Shown: one piece after another, positions 54,295 through 63,484 of the stretch | Position numbering within the stretch: the stretch's first letter is position 1 | Layout: each line of letters begins with the position of its first letter | From: Azoarcus sp. Aa7 | GTDB taxonomy: Bacteria; Pseudomonadota; Gammaproteobacteria; Burkholderiales; Rhodocyclaceae | Length of the DNA stretch: 64,000 nt | Assembly: GCF_014822185.1 (NCBI RefSeq) | Contig: NZ_QVLR01000040.1 | Span: forward strand, 124,001 to 188,000 | Reading direction: 5' to 3' | Notes under the pieces: model-generated | What the model saw: the letters and a program-made list of their open reading frames with translations, nothing else | Told to the model about the DNA's origin: nothing | The model's database searches: none | Program-made: the position numbers and the translations under genes

Positions 54295-56145
54295 TCAGCG
54301 CTGCACTTGGGTGACGTCGCGCACGGCGCCGGTATCGGCGCTGGTCGTAAGCGCCGCGTAGGCCTGCAGCGCGGCCGACACGACGCGCTGGCGATTGACC
54401 GGTTTCCACGCCTGACTGCCCTTCGCCTCCATCGCGGCACGGCGCCGGCCGAGCTCGTCGTCGCTCACCGCCAGGCGGATGCTGCGATTGGGGATATCGA
54501 TCTCGATCGTGTCGTCCTCCTCGACCAGGGCGATCGCGCCGCCGCACGCCGCTTCGGGCGAGGCGTGGCCAATCGAGAGGCCGGAGGTGCCACCGGAGAA
54601 GCGGCCGTCGGTGAGCAGCGCGCACGCCTTGCCCAGCCCCTTGGACTTCAGGTAGCTCGTCGGGTACAGCATCTCCTGCATGCCGGGGCCGCCCTTCGGG
54701 CCTTCGTAGCGGATGATCACAACGTCGCCCGCGCCGACCTTGTCGCCGAGGATGCCGTCGACCGCCGCTTCCTGGCTCTCGAACACGCGCGCCTTGCCGG
54801 TGAATTTCCAGATCGACTCGTCGACGCCGGCCGTCTTCACGATGCAGCCCTTCTCGGCAATGTTGCCGTACAGCACGGCGAGGCCGCCGTCCTGGGTGAA
54901 GGCGTTGGCGCGGTCGCGGATGATGCCCTTGGAGCGGTCCATGTCGAGCTCGTTCCAGCGCCGATTTTGCGAGAACGCGACCTGGGTCGGCACACCGCCG
55001 GGCGCCGCCTTGTAGAACTCGAACACGGCATTGTCGTGCGCCTGCATGATGTCCCAGCGCGCGATCGCTTCGCCCAGGGTCTTGCTATGCACGGTCGGCA
55101 CTTCGGCATGCAGCAGCCCGGCGCGGTTGAGCTCGCCGAGGATGCCCATGATGCCGCCGGCGCGATGCACGTCCTCGATATGCACGTCGGCCACCGCGGG
55201 CGCGACCTTGCACAGGCAGGGCACCTTGCGCGAGACGCGGTCGATGTCGGCCATCGTGAAATCCACTTGCGCCTCGCGGGCGGCTGCCAGCAGGTGCAGC
55301 ACGGTATTCGTCGAGCCGCCCATCGCGACGTCGAGGCTGATCGCGTTTTCGAACGCCTTGAAGCTCGCGATCGAGCGCGGAAGGACCGACGCGTCGTCCT
55401 GCTCGTAGTGGCGGCGCGCCATGTCGACGATGGTGCGGCCGGCCCTGCGGAAGAGCTGTTCGCGGTCGGCGTGGGTCGCGAGCACGGTGCCGTTGCCCGG
55501 CAGCGAAAGGCCCAGCGCCTCGGTGAGGCAGTTCATCGAGTTGGCCGTGAACATGCCGGAACACGAACCGCAAGTCGGACAGGCGGAGCGCTCGATGGCG
55601 TCCACTTCCTCGTCCGAGCAGCTGCTGTCGGCGGCCTTGACCATCGCGTCGACGAGGTCGAGCGAGATCACCTTGGCTTCCCACTTGACCTTGCCCGCTT
55701 CCATCGGACCGCCGGAGACGAAGATCGCGGGGATGTTGAGGCGCAGCGCGGCCATCAGCATCCCCGGGGTGATCTTGTCGCAGTTCGAGATGCACACCAT
55801 GGCGTCGGCGGTGTGCGCGTTCACCATGTATTCGACGCTGTCGGCGATCAGCTCGCGCGAGGGCAGCGAATACAGCATGCCGCCGTGGCCCATCGCGATG
55901 CCGTCATCGACGGCGATGGTATTGAACTCCTTGGCGACGCCGCCCGCGGCTTCGATCTCGCGCGCGACGAGCTGGCCGAGGTCCTTCAGGTGCACGTGCC
56001 CCGGCACGAACTGCGTGAAGCTGTTGACGACGGCGATGATCGGCTTTTCGAAGTCGCCGTCCTTCATGCCGGTGGCGCGCCACAATGCGCGGGCGCCCGC
56101 CATGTTGCGGCCGGCGGTGGAGGTACGGGAACGGTATTGGGGCAT
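54295..56145 (-). CDS. ilvD: Dihydroxy-acid dehydratase
   Basis: IlvD dehydrates dihydroxy acids in valine, leucine and isoleucine synthesis. It has 616 residues, as in E. coli. Cluster ligands lie in [12 protein letters not shown] near 122 and [20 protein letters not shown] near 195. The C-terminal blocks [21 protein letters not shown] and [20 protein letters not shown] are intact. It is divergent from yceH across about 140 bases. Confidence 0.97.
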   Translation of the reverse strand: MPQYRSRTSTAGRNMAGARALWRATGMKDGDFEKPIIAVVNSFTQFVPGHVHLKDLGQLVAREIEAAGGVAKEFNTIAVDDGIAMGHGGMLYSLPSRELIADSVEYMVNAHTADAMVCISNCDKITPGMLMAALRLNIPAIFVSGGPMEAGKVKWEAKVISLDLVDAMVKAADSSCSDEEVDAIERSACPTCGSCSGMFTANSMNCLTEALGLSLPGNGTVLATHADREQLFRRAGRTIVDMARRHYEQDDASVLPRSIASFKAFENAISLDVAMGGSTNTVLHLLAAAREAQVDFTMADIDRVSRKVPCLCKVAPAVADVHIEDVHRAGGIMGILGELNRAGLLHAEVPTVHSKTLGEAIARWDIMQAHDNAVFEFYKAAPGGVPTQVAFSQNRRWNELDMDRSKGIIRDRANAFTQDGGLAVLYGNIAEKGCIVKTAGVDESIWKFTGKARVFESQEAAVDGILGDKVGAGDVVIIRYEGPKGGPGMQEMLYPTSYLKSKGLGKACALLTDGRFSGGTSGLSIGHASPEAACGGAIALVEEDDTIEIDIPNRSIRLAVSDDELGRRRAAMEAKGSQAWKPVNRQRVVSAALQAYAALTTSADTGAVRDVTQVQR

Positions 56146-56285
56146 GGTGTCCTCGGCTCAGGGTTCGGGCGCACGCTGCATCGGCGGTGCGTCACGCGGA
56201 ATCAAGTCTTGGAATTCTAACCGAAGGCAAACGGTGCTCGGCTATCATTGCCCACCCAGGCCCCTGCCCCACTCCAACGATAACC

Positions 56286-56972
56286 ATGACCGAGCCAAGC
56301 GCCCCCGACTCCACCACCGATGGCTTCGACCTCGATCCGATAGAAATCCGCGTCCTCGGCGTACTGATCGAAAAGGCCTTCGTGACGCCGGACGCCTATC
56401 CCTTGTCGCTGAACGGCATCGTCACCGGCTGCAACCAGCTGACCGGGCGCGAGCCCGTGATGAGCCTGTCGGATGGGGAAGTCCAGGCCGCGGTCGACAG
56501 CCTGATGGCCCGCAAGCTGGTGTCGCGGCGCGATCAGGCGAGCGGACGCGTGGCCAAGTACGAGCACCTCGTGCGCCTGCGCCATTCGCTGCCGCCGGCC
56601 GAACAGTCCGTCCTCGCGGTGCTGCTGCTGCGCGGCGCGCAGACGGCCGGGGAAATCCGCCAGCGTGCCGAACGCATGCACCGCTTCGACGACATCGGGG
56701 CGGTCGAGACGGTGCTGGAGCACCTCGCCGAGAAATACCCGCCCATGGCCGATGCCCTGCCGCGCGCACCGGGCACCAAGGAGACGCGCTACGCGCACCT
56801 GCTGGGCGGAACGGCCGCTTTCGAGGCGATGGGCGAGTCGCTGGCGGGCGCAGCCGCCGGCGGCGCGGCACGCGGGCGCACCACCGAACTGGAAGACGAG
56901 GTGCGCCGCCTGCGCGACGAACTCGACCGGCTGCGCGGCGAATTCGATACTTTCCGCGCCCAGTTCGACTGA
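56286..56972 (+). CDS. yceH: YceH/DUF480 family protein
   Basis: This 228-residue conserved protein (UPF0502) is made of two winged-helix units. Family marks are [21 protein letters not shown] near 15, [14 protein letters not shown] near 38, [15 protein letters not shown] near 116 and an acidic-basic C-terminal coiled coil. The molecular function is unknown, but the twin winged helices suggest nucleic-acid binding. lgt follows after 19 bases on the same strand. Confidence 0.9.
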   Translation: MTEPSAPDSTTDGFDLDPIEIRVLGVLIEKAFVTPDAYPLSLNGIVTGCNQLTGREPVMSLSDGEVQAAVDSLMARKLVSRRDQASGRVAKYEHLVRLRHSLPPAEQSVLAVLLLRGAQTAGEIRQRAERMHRFDDIGAVETVLEHLAEKYPPMADALPRAPGTKETRYAHLLGGTAAFEAMGESLAGAAAGGAARGRTTELEDEVRRLRDELDRLRGEFDTFRAQFD

Positions 56973-56991
56973 AGCGGGGCGCTTGGCGACC

Positions 56992-57792
56992 ATGCTGATC
57001 CATCCGCAGTTCGACCCGATCGCCCTGTCGCTCGGCCCGCTGTCGGTGCGCTGGTACGGCCTGATGTATCTCGTCGCGTTCGTGCTGTTCATGCTGCTCG
57101 GGCGCGCCCACGCGCGCCGCCGTCCCGAAGCGGGATGGGCGCCGCAGCAGATCGACGACCTGCTGATGTACGGGATGCTGGGCGTCGTCGTCGGCGGGCG
57201 GCTGGGCGAGGTGCTGTTCTTCCAGCCGGCCTACTATCTATCGCATCCGGCCGAGATCCTCGCCGTGTGGAAAGGCGGGATGAGCTTCCACGGCGGCTTT
57301 CTCGGCGTGCTGGTGGCGATGTGGCTGTACGGCAGGCGCACGGGCAAGGGTTTCTGGAACGTCACGGATTTCATCGCGCCGCTGGTGCCGACCGGCCTCG
57401 CTGCGGGGCGCATCGGAAACTTCATCAATGGCGAGCTGTGGGGCCGACCGGTGGACGGCGACCTGCCCTGGGCGATGATCTATCCGTGGGTCGACAATCT
57501 GCCGCGCCATCCTTCGCAGCTGTACCAGGCGGCCGGAGAGGGACTGCTGCTGTTCGTGCTGCTGTGGCTGTATGCGGCAAGGCCCCGCCCTGCGCGGGCG
57601 GTGTCGGCGATGTTCTTGGTCGGATACGCGACATTGCGTTTTGCAGCGGAATTTTTCCGTACCCCTGATCCGGGGATTTTCGGCATTCTCTCGCTGGGGC
57701 TGTCGACGGCGCAGTGGCTGTGCGTGCCGATGTTTGTCGCCGGAGCATGGCTGCTCGCAGCGAGTCGCGGCACAGGTGCAGGCGCCCGCTGA
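56992..57792 (+). CDS. lgt: Prolipoprotein diacylglyceryl transferase
   Basis: Lgt transfers diacylglycerol from phosphatidylglycerol to the lipobox Cys of prelipoproteins in the inner membrane. The 266-residue protein has about seven membrane helices. The signature [15 protein letters not shown] near 142 and [11 protein letters not shown] near 97 carry the catalytic Arg and His. [12 protein letters not shown] near 176 and the conserved final Glu-Phe-Phe-Arg (AEFFRTPD) are also present. It follows yceH with no clear promoter of its own. Confidence 0.96.
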   Translation: MLIHPQFDPIALSLGPLSVRWYGLMYLVAFVLFMLLGRAHARRRPEAGWAPQQIDDLLMYGMLGVVVGGRLGEVLFFQPAYYLSHPAEILAVWKGGMSFHGGFLGVLVAMWLYGRRTGKGFWNVTDFIAPLVPTGLAAGRIGNFINGELWGRPVDGDLPWAMIYPWVDNLPRHPSQLYQAAGEGLLLFVLLWLYAARPRPARAVSAMFLVGYATLRFAAEFFRTPDPGIFGILSLGLSTAQWLCVPMFVAGAWLLAASRGTGAGAR

Positions 57793-57867
57793 GAAATACA
57801 TGAACACAACGCCCGCGCAGACGAGCGCAGAAGAATAACCGGATGACATGGCCCGCGTGCCGGCACC

Positions 57868-57883
57868 GTGCGAAAGTTCGCAC
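57868..57883. promoter_or_regulatory. 16-bp palindrome upstream of malonyl-CoA decarboxylase gene
   Basis: GTGCGAA-AG-TTCGCAC is a perfect 7-bp inverted repeat with a 2-base centre. It lies 46 bases before the chosen ATG and just upstream of a TACATT (57893-57898) that could be the -10. Such placement over a -35 region suits a dimeric repressor or regulator. The protein is not identified. Confidence 0.5.
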
Positions 57884-57928
57884 GATGACATGTACATTTC
57901 TGGCAGGATGATGCAAAGGAGAGTGCAG

Positions 57929-59308
57929 ATGGCACCCGGATTGGTATCGCGCAGTCTTTCGAAAGTCCGCGAAATCGTCGCCGGCGCGACCGGCCGCAAC
58001 GGCGAACCGACCGAGAAGCAGCTGGACCGAATCCGCCGTCTACTGCACGAATGTGCGGAAAACCGGGGCGGTGAGGTCTCTACGCGCATCCGCGCGGCAC
58101 GCCTGGCCGACACCTACCTGAAGCTCGACGACGCAGGCCGCCATGCCTTCCTGCGCATCATCGCACTGGAGTTCGGCCCCGAGCCGAAACGCATCGCCAA
58201 AGCGCACGAGGCCTATCAGGCTGCCGTCGGCACGCCGAAGCAGTGGGATGCCGAGGCGCAGCTGCGCGCGGCGATGCGCTCGTCGCGCATCCGCATCCTG
58301 ACCCAGTTCAACGCGATTCCGCAGGGCGTGAAGTTCCTCGTGGACCTGCGCGCCGACTTGCTGCGCTTCCTCGACGACGACAAGGAGCTGAAGTCGCTCG
58401 ACCGCGAACTCGAGGCGCGCCTCACGGCGTGGTTCGACGTCGGCTTCCTCGAGCTCGCACGGGTGACATGGAACTCTCCCGCGGCGCTGCTGGAGAAGAT
58501 CGTTCAGTACGAGGCGGTGCACGAGATCCGCTCGTGGAAGGATCTCAAGAACCGGCTCGGCTCGGACCGCCGCTGCTACGCCTTCTTCCATCCGCGCATG
58601 CCGCAGGAGCCGCTGATCTTCGTCGAGATCGCGCTGCTCGACGCCCTCGCCGACAACGTCCAGAAGCTGCTCGACGAGAACGCGCCGGCGGCCGACACGG
58701 AACGCGCCGACACGGCGATCTTCTATTCGATCAGCGCGACGCAGGACGGACTGCGCGGCGTTTCCTTCGGCAACTTCCTGCTCAAACGCGTCGTCGATGA
58801 CCTGCAGCGCGATTTCCCCCGCCTGAAGACCTTTGCGACGCTGTCGCCGATCCCGGGCCTCGCCAAGTGGGCGGCGAAAAATGCCAAAGAGATCGTGGCA
58901 GCGTTCGGCGAAGAGGACTGGAAACGCCTCGCCGCCGCCGGCATCGAAGGGCCGGAATCCCCCCGCCTCGCCCGGATCCTTGCCGGCGACCCGGAATGGG
59001 CAGACGACACGGCACTCGCCCGCGCACTGCGCGATCCGCTGCTCAAGGCGACCGCCGCCTACCTCCTCGAAGCCAAGCGCGACAAGCTGCCGCTCGATCC
59101 CGTCGCGCGCTTCCATCTCGGCAACGGCGCCCGCGTCGAGCGGCTCAACTGGCTCGCCGACACCTCGGCGAAGGGGCTCGGCCAGTCGTGGGGCGTCATG
59201 GTCAATTACCTGTACGACCCGGACCGCATCGTCGACAACGTCGAGGCTTTTGTGGACACGGGCCGTATCGACGCCGCCGCGGGCGTCAGGCGCCTCGCAC
59301 GACGATAA
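57929..59308 (+). CDS. mcd: Malonyl-CoA decarboxylase
   Basis: MCD converts malonyl-CoA to acetyl-CoA and CO2, lowering malonyl-CoA or enabling growth on malonate. It has 459 residues from the ATG giving MAPGLVSRSLSKV, chosen because AAAGGAGAG precedes it. An ATG 27 codons earlier is in frame. A helical N-terminal domain (about 1-150) precedes the acetyltransferase-like catalytic domain. Family motifs are FYSISATQDGLRGVSFGNFL near 266, the Ser in ATLSPIPGLAKW near 302 and the His in FHLGNGARVERLNW near 395. No malonate transporter or synthetase is adjacent. Confidence 0.92.
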   Translation: MAPGLVSRSLSKVREIVAGATGRNGEPTEKQLDRIRRLLHECAENRGGEVSTRIRAARLADTYLKLDDAGRHAFLRIIALEFGPEPKRIAKAHEAYQAAVGTPKQWDAEAQLRAAMRSSRIRILTQFNAIPQGVKFLVDLRADLLRFLDDDKELKSLDRELEARLTAWFDVGFLELARVTWNSPAALLEKIVQYEAVHEIRSWKDLKNRLGSDRRCYAFFHPRMPQEPLIFVEIALLDALADNVQKLLDENAPAADTERADTAIFYSISATQDGLRGVSFGNFLLKRVVDDLQRDFPRLKTFATLSPIPGLAKWAAKNAKEIVAAFGEEDWKRLAAAGIEGPESPRLARILAGDPEWADDTALARALRDPLLKATAAYLLEAKRDKLPLDPVARFHLGNGARVERLNWLADTSAKGLGQSWGVMVNYLYDPDRIVDNVEAFVDTGRIDAAAGVRRLARR

Positions 59309-59329
59309 GCACAGGGAACGGCGCCGATC

Positions 59330-61783
59330 GTGAAACTCTCGCTCCGTCTCAGCTCGATCCGCATGCGGCTGCTGCTCGCCAGCACCGTGGTGCAGGTCGT
59401 GCTGTTGACGCTGCTGCTCGCGAACAGCGTCCGCCTGATGAATCAGGCGACGAACGCGAGCCTCAACACGCTCGTCAACCAGAACGCCACGATGCTGCAC
59501 GCGATGGCGGTCGCGTACGGCGACATGGGCGAGTTCGACGCCCTGCAGGACGTGCTCGGCGAACTGTTGAGCGAGGCCGACGAAGGCCTGATCTACGTGC
59601 GCATCGTCGCGCCGGACCGGCGTGTGCTCGTCAACGCCGGCTTGCCGGACACGCAGGCCTTGCCGGAGGTTGACCACGCCAACGCCCGGGGCGGCGCCGG
59701 CGGAGGGGTCGTGCATGTGCGCCGACCGCTGCTGCTCGAACGCAACGAGGTCGGCTTCCTGCAGTTCGGGGTATCCGTGTCGGTGCTGGCAGCAGCGCGC
59801 AAGGCGATCACCGAACAGGGCGCGGCGATCGCGCTGGCGGAAATCCTGCTGACCTTCGGCCTGCTGTCGGGCATCGGCTACCTGCTGACACGCAACCTGA
59901 GCCGCCTGCTCGCGGGCAGCGAGGCGATCGCGGCGGGCAAGCTGGACCACCGCCTGCCCGAGAACGGCCACGACGAACTGGCCCGTCTGGCACGGCGTTT
60001 CAACGTGATGGCGGCGAACCTGCAGGACCGCATCGGCGAACTGCAGGACTCGGCCGAACGCCTGAAGACCAGCGAACAGCGCTACGAGCTGGCGATCCAG
60101 GGCGCGCACGACGGCCTGTGGGACTGGAACATCCCCGAGGGGCAGGTCTACTGCTCGCCGCGCTACTGCGAGATCGCGGGCCTGACGGCCGGACGCCTGT
60201 ACTACAGCCCCGAAGAGGTCCTGACCGGCATCCACCCCGACGATGCGCCGGGCTACCGGGCGAAGATGATCGAGCACCTGAAGGGTTTCAGTACCCAGTT
60301 CAAATACGAATACCGGGCGCGCCAACCCGACGGCAGCTACCGCTGGGTCATGACGCGGGGGGTCGCCGTGCGCGGCGGCGACGACCGCGCCGTGCGCATG
60401 GCCGGATCGATCAGCGACGTGCACGACCATAAGCTGGCACAGGTCCGCCTGCAGTACGACGCGCTGCACGACGGCCTGACCGGCCTGCCGAACCGCGCCC
60501 TCTTCCTCGAACATGTGCGCAGCGCCCTCGGGCAGCAGCGCCGCGTGGGCGGGCAGGACTTCGCGGTGCTGGCGATCAACCTGCAACGCTTCCGGCTCGT
60601 GAATGACAGTTTCGGTCACGAGGCCGGCGATGCGCTGCTGCGCCAGGTCGCGCGCACGCTCCAGGAAACGCTGCGGTACGGCGATATCGCGGCACGGGTG
60701 GGCGGAGACCAGTTCGCGCTGCTGCTCAACCGCATCGAGAATCCCGCCGAGGCCCTGCGCCTCGCGGAGGCTCTGCGCGAGCGCCTGGCCAAGCCGACCA
60801 GTGTCGCGGGCCAGATCCTGTATCCGAAGTTCCGCATCGGCATGGCGCTGAGCAGCGACTATCAGGACAGCGAGAATGGCGACACGATGTTGCGCGATGC
60901 GGACAACGCGTTGCAGCGCACCCGACAGCTCGGCGGAGACTCGGTGGCGATCTTTCATGCCTCCATGCACGCGCAGGCGCTGGAAAGCCTGCAGCTCGAG
61001 GGCGATCTGCGCGACGCGCTGACGCGCAACGAGCTGAGCGTGCATTTCCAGCCCATCGTCGCGCTCGACAGCGGTTCGATCGCGAGCTTCGAGGCACTGG
61101 TGCGCTGGCGCCACCCCGGCCGCGGCATGCTGCCGCCGAATCTCTTCGTGCCGCTGGCCGAAACGCTGGGGCTCATCCATGAACTCGACATGCTGGTGCT
61201 GACGCGCGCCTGCGAGCGCATCGCCCAGTGGCGCGAGCGCGCATGCAGCGATGCCGCCGTTCCCAAGGTCAGCGTCAACCTCTCGGCGACGCAGTTCGCG
61301 CGCCCGGATCTCGCCGGCGAGATCATCGCCGAGGTGGACCGCCACGGCCTGCCACGCGAGATGCTGCGCTTCGAGGTCACCGAGAGCGTACTCGCCCAGC
61401 CGGAAGGGCCCGCCGCCGAGATCCTGCAGAAGCTGCGCACGGCGGGGATGTCGGTGCTTATCGACGACTTCGGCACGGGCTACTCGGCGCTGAGCTACCT
61501 GCACACGATCCCCTGCGATCTCGTGAAGCTCGACGGGTCCTTCGTACGCTCGCTCGAGAACGACGAGCGCCTGCGCACGATCGTCGCCAGGAGCATAGAA
61601 CTCGCCCACGACCTCGGGATGCGCGTGGTCGCGGAGTGCATCGAAACTACACGGCAGGCCGAGCTGCTGCTCGGGATGGGCTGCGACTACGGCCAGGGTT
61701 ACCTGTTCGCCCGCCCGCTCGACGACGCCGCCGTCGAACAATTGCTATTCGGCCAACAGTTGGCCCAGGAGGCCAGTGCATGA
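59330..61783 (+). CDS. Membrane PAS-GGDEF-EAL sensor, probable c-di-GMP phosphodiesterase
   Basis: This is an 817-residue protein. Domains in order are a membrane helix at about 12-34, a periplasmic sensor (about 35-160), a second helix (about 165-185), HAMP (190-240), PAS (about 250-365), GGDEF (about 370-530) and EAL (about 550-805). The GGDEF motif reads GGDQF at 458-462, so cyclase activity is doubtful. The EAL motif is intact at 588-590, and DDFGTGYS begins at 712. Phosphodiesterase activity is therefore likely. Its stop overlaps the next gene's ATG (ATGA), linking it to an outer-membrane protein and a small PstS-like protein. It starts 21 bases after mcd. Confidence 0.88.
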   Translation: MKLSLRLSSIRMRLLLASTVVQVVLLTLLLANSVRLMNQATNASLNTLVNQNATMLHAMAVAYGDMGEFDALQDVLGELLSEADEGLIYVRIVAPDRRVLVNAGLPDTQALPEVDHANARGGAGGGVVHVRRPLLLERNEVGFLQFGVSVSVLAAARKAITEQGAAIALAEILLTFGLLSGIGYLLTRNLSRLLAGSEAIAAGKLDHRLPENGHDELARLARRFNVMAANLQDRIGELQDSAERLKTSEQRYELAIQGAHDGLWDWNIPEGQVYCSPRYCEIAGLTAGRLYYSPEEVLTGIHPDDAPGYRAKMIEHLKGFSTQFKYEYRARQPDGSYRWVMTRGVAVRGGDDRAVRMAGSISDVHDHKLAQVRLQYDALHDGLTGLPNRALFLEHVRSALGQQRRVGGQDFAVLAINLQRFRLVNDSFGHEAGDALLRQVARTLQETLRYGDIAARVGGDQFALLLNRIENPAEALRLAEALRERLAKPTSVAGQILYPKFRIGMALSSDYQDSENGDTMLRDADNALQRTRQLGGDSVAIFHASMHAQALESLQLEGDLRDALTRNELSVHFQPIVALDSGSIASFEALVRWRHPGRGMLPPNLFVPLAETLGLIHELDMLVLTRACERIAQWRERACSDAAVPKVSVNLSATQFARPDLAGEIIAEVDRHGLPREMLRFEVTESVLAQPEGPAAEILQKLRTAGMSVLIDDFGTGYSALSYLHTIPCDLVKLDGSFVRSLENDERLRTIVARSIELAHDLGMRVVAECIETTRQAELLLGMGCDYGQGYLFARPLDDAAVEQLLFGQQLAQEASA

Positions 61784-63006
61784 CCTTGACGAGGCTGCTC
61801 CGCCGCTGCGCCGCGACGATGTTCCTTGCAGTCGCCGCGGCGCCCGCCCATGCCGAACCGGACACGCCGGCCTACCCGCCGCGCTTCGAGCTTTCCGGCT
61901 TCGGCACGCTCGGTGCCGTGACCACCGACGACAAGGACGTGTGGTTCTTGCGCTACGGGGTCAATTACCCGGGCGAGAAGGATCCGGATTTCAGCCCGGA
62001 CAGTCTCGTCGGCATCCAGGGCAGCCTGCGTCTCACGCCCTACAACGACATCACGCTGCAAGGGCTGGTGCGCGAGGACGGCGACGCGAGCCAGGATCCG
62101 CAACTCACGCTCGCCTTCTTCCGGCAGACGCTCGCACCGGGCCTGTCGGTGCGCCTGGGGCGCGTTCGCGTGCCCTTCTTCATGCTGTCCGATTCGCTCT
62201 ACGTGAATTACGCCAATCCGTGGGTGCGCCCCCCCGTGGAAGTCTACGGACTCAATCCGTTCAACGACCTCGACGGCGTGGACTTCATCTACAACGCGCG
62301 CCTCGGCGCCTTCGACATCGAGATCCATCCCTATTACGGCGGCGGCCGCATTCCCTTTCCTCAGGGCAAAGCGCGCCTGAAGGAAGCCCTCGGCCTGAAC
62401 CTCGGGCTGAGCCGCGGCGACTTTTCGCTGCACCTGGGCCACGGCGAAGGCAGCTTCACGCTCGAGCGCGGCGACACCTTGTTCCTCGCGGTCTCGAACA
62501 TCCTGCAGCGGACCGGCCAAGGCGGGGTGATCTCCGACCTGTCGGGCACGCACGGCCGCACGAGCTTCGATTCCGTCGGCGTGCAATGGGACGACGGAAG
62601 CTGGCAGCTCATCGGCGAATACGCGCGACGCAAGATCAACCGCTATGCCGCGAGCGCGCACGGCTGGTACCTGAGCCTGGGCAGGCGCTTCGGCCCGGTG
62701 ATGCCATACATGGTGGTAGCGCGCCAGACGCTGGACGAACAGTTTGCCGAGGCCAGGATGCCCCCGGGACGGCTTGCGGCCTTGTGGGACCTGTTCCTGA
62801 TGTCGCGCAACAACGCCCAGCGCAGCATCACGCTGGGCGCCCGCTGGGAACTCGCCGCCTACGCGGCCGTGAAGGCCGAAGTCACACAGGCCAGGCCCGA
62901 CGGCGACTCCTGGGGCTCATACGCACCGCGCTTCGATGCGCAGACGACACGCATCGGCGGCCGAACGATGAACACGTTCAGCCTGTCGCTTGACGTGAGC
63001 TTCTGA
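61780..63006 (+). CDS. Outer-membrane beta-barrel (porin-like) protein
   Basis: This 408-residue protein has a signal peptide (about 1-25, ending APAHA). The rest is alternating beta strands with Gly and aromatic residues, ending SFSLSLDVSF with a terminal Phe, as for outer-membrane barrels. The opening FELSGFGTLGAVTTDD resembles phosphate/selective porins and similar barrels, but no family-specific motif is certain. It shares an ATGA with the GGDEF-EAL gene. The small PstS-like gene begins 10 bases after its stop. Confidence 0.75.
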   Translation: MTLTRLLRRCAATMFLAVAAAPAHAEPDTPAYPPRFELSGFGTLGAVTTDDKDVWFLRYGVNYPGEKDPDFSPDSLVGIQGSLRLTPYNDITLQGLVREDGDASQDPQLTLAFFRQTLAPGLSVRLGRVRVPFFMLSDSLYVNYANPWVRPPVEVYGLNPFNDLDGVDFIYNARLGAFDIEIHPYYGGGRIPFPQGKARLKEALGLNLGLSRGDFSLHLGHGEGSFTLERGDTLFLAVSNILQRTGQGGVISDLSGTHGRTSFDSVGVQWDDGSWQLIGEYARRKINRYAASAHGWYLSLGRRFGPVMPYMVVARQTLDEQFAEARMPPGRLAALWDLFLMSRNNAQRSITLGARWELAAYAAVKAEVTQARPDGDSWGSYAPRFDAQTTRIGGRTMNTFSLSLDVSF

Positions 63007-63016
63007 GGGGACGCCG

Positions 63017-63439
63017 GTGACTCGCATGCTTCGCACCTGTTTCCTCGCCTTCTCGCTGCTGACGGCCCCTGGCGCGCTCGCGCAGATCGTCATCGTCGCG
63101 GGCGCCCGCAGCCCCTTGCCCGAACTCACGCCCGAGCAGACGGAACAGTTCTACCTCGGCCGGGCGCACACGCTGCCCGACGGCAGCGTGGTGACGCTGG
63201 CGGACCTGCCTCCGGGATCGATACGCGATCACTTCTACCAGCAGCTGACGCGCAAGAACGCGAGCCAGATCCGCGCCCATTGGTCACGCATGGTATTCAC
63301 CGGGCGCGCACTGCCGCCCCAGCAGGCCGACAGCGTGGCCGAGTTGCGGCAATGGCTCACGGCGCAACCCAACCTCATCGGCTACATACCCGCCACCGAG
63401 GCGGACGGGCGCGTGAAGGTGCTTTTGCGCCTGCCCTGA
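63017..63439 (+). CDS. Small PstS-like periplasmic protein
   Basis: This 140-residue protein has a signal peptide (about 1-22, ending PGALA). The mature part begins IVIVAGARSPLPELTPEQTEQFYLGRAHTLPDG. That pattern is found in phosphate ABC transporter substrate-binding-like (PBP-like) proteins, with the typical G-K/R-x-x-x-L-P-D-G run. It is about half the size of PstS and has no permease genes beside it, so it is probably a sensor or ligand-binding component. GTG is chosen because GAGGGG lies just upstream. An ATG three codons on is possible. Confidence 0.72.
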   Translation: MTRMLRTCFLAFSLLTAPGALAQIVIVAGARSPLPELTPEQTEQFYLGRAHTLPDGSVVTLADLPPGSIRDHFYQQLTRKNASQIRAHWSRMVFTGRALPPQQADSVAELRQWLTAQPNLIGYIPATEADGRVKVLLRLP

Positions 63440-63461
63440 CCCCTCCTCCCGGACCCGCAGC

Positions 63462-63484
63462 GCCCCCCGGGGCCTCGGGGGGGC
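63462..63484. terminator. GC-rich hairpin between convergent genes
   Basis: GCCCCCCG pairs with CGGGGGGGC across a short loop, ending at the stop of the minus-strand FAH-family gene. There is no T-run, so termination by this element is only possible. Confidence 0.35.

Noticed and set aside
58040-61741. A 1233-codon open frame antisense to mcd and the GGDEF-EAL gene
   Set aside because: It spans two real genes across their boundary, has no domain signal and no ribosome site; it is a codon-bias artefact.
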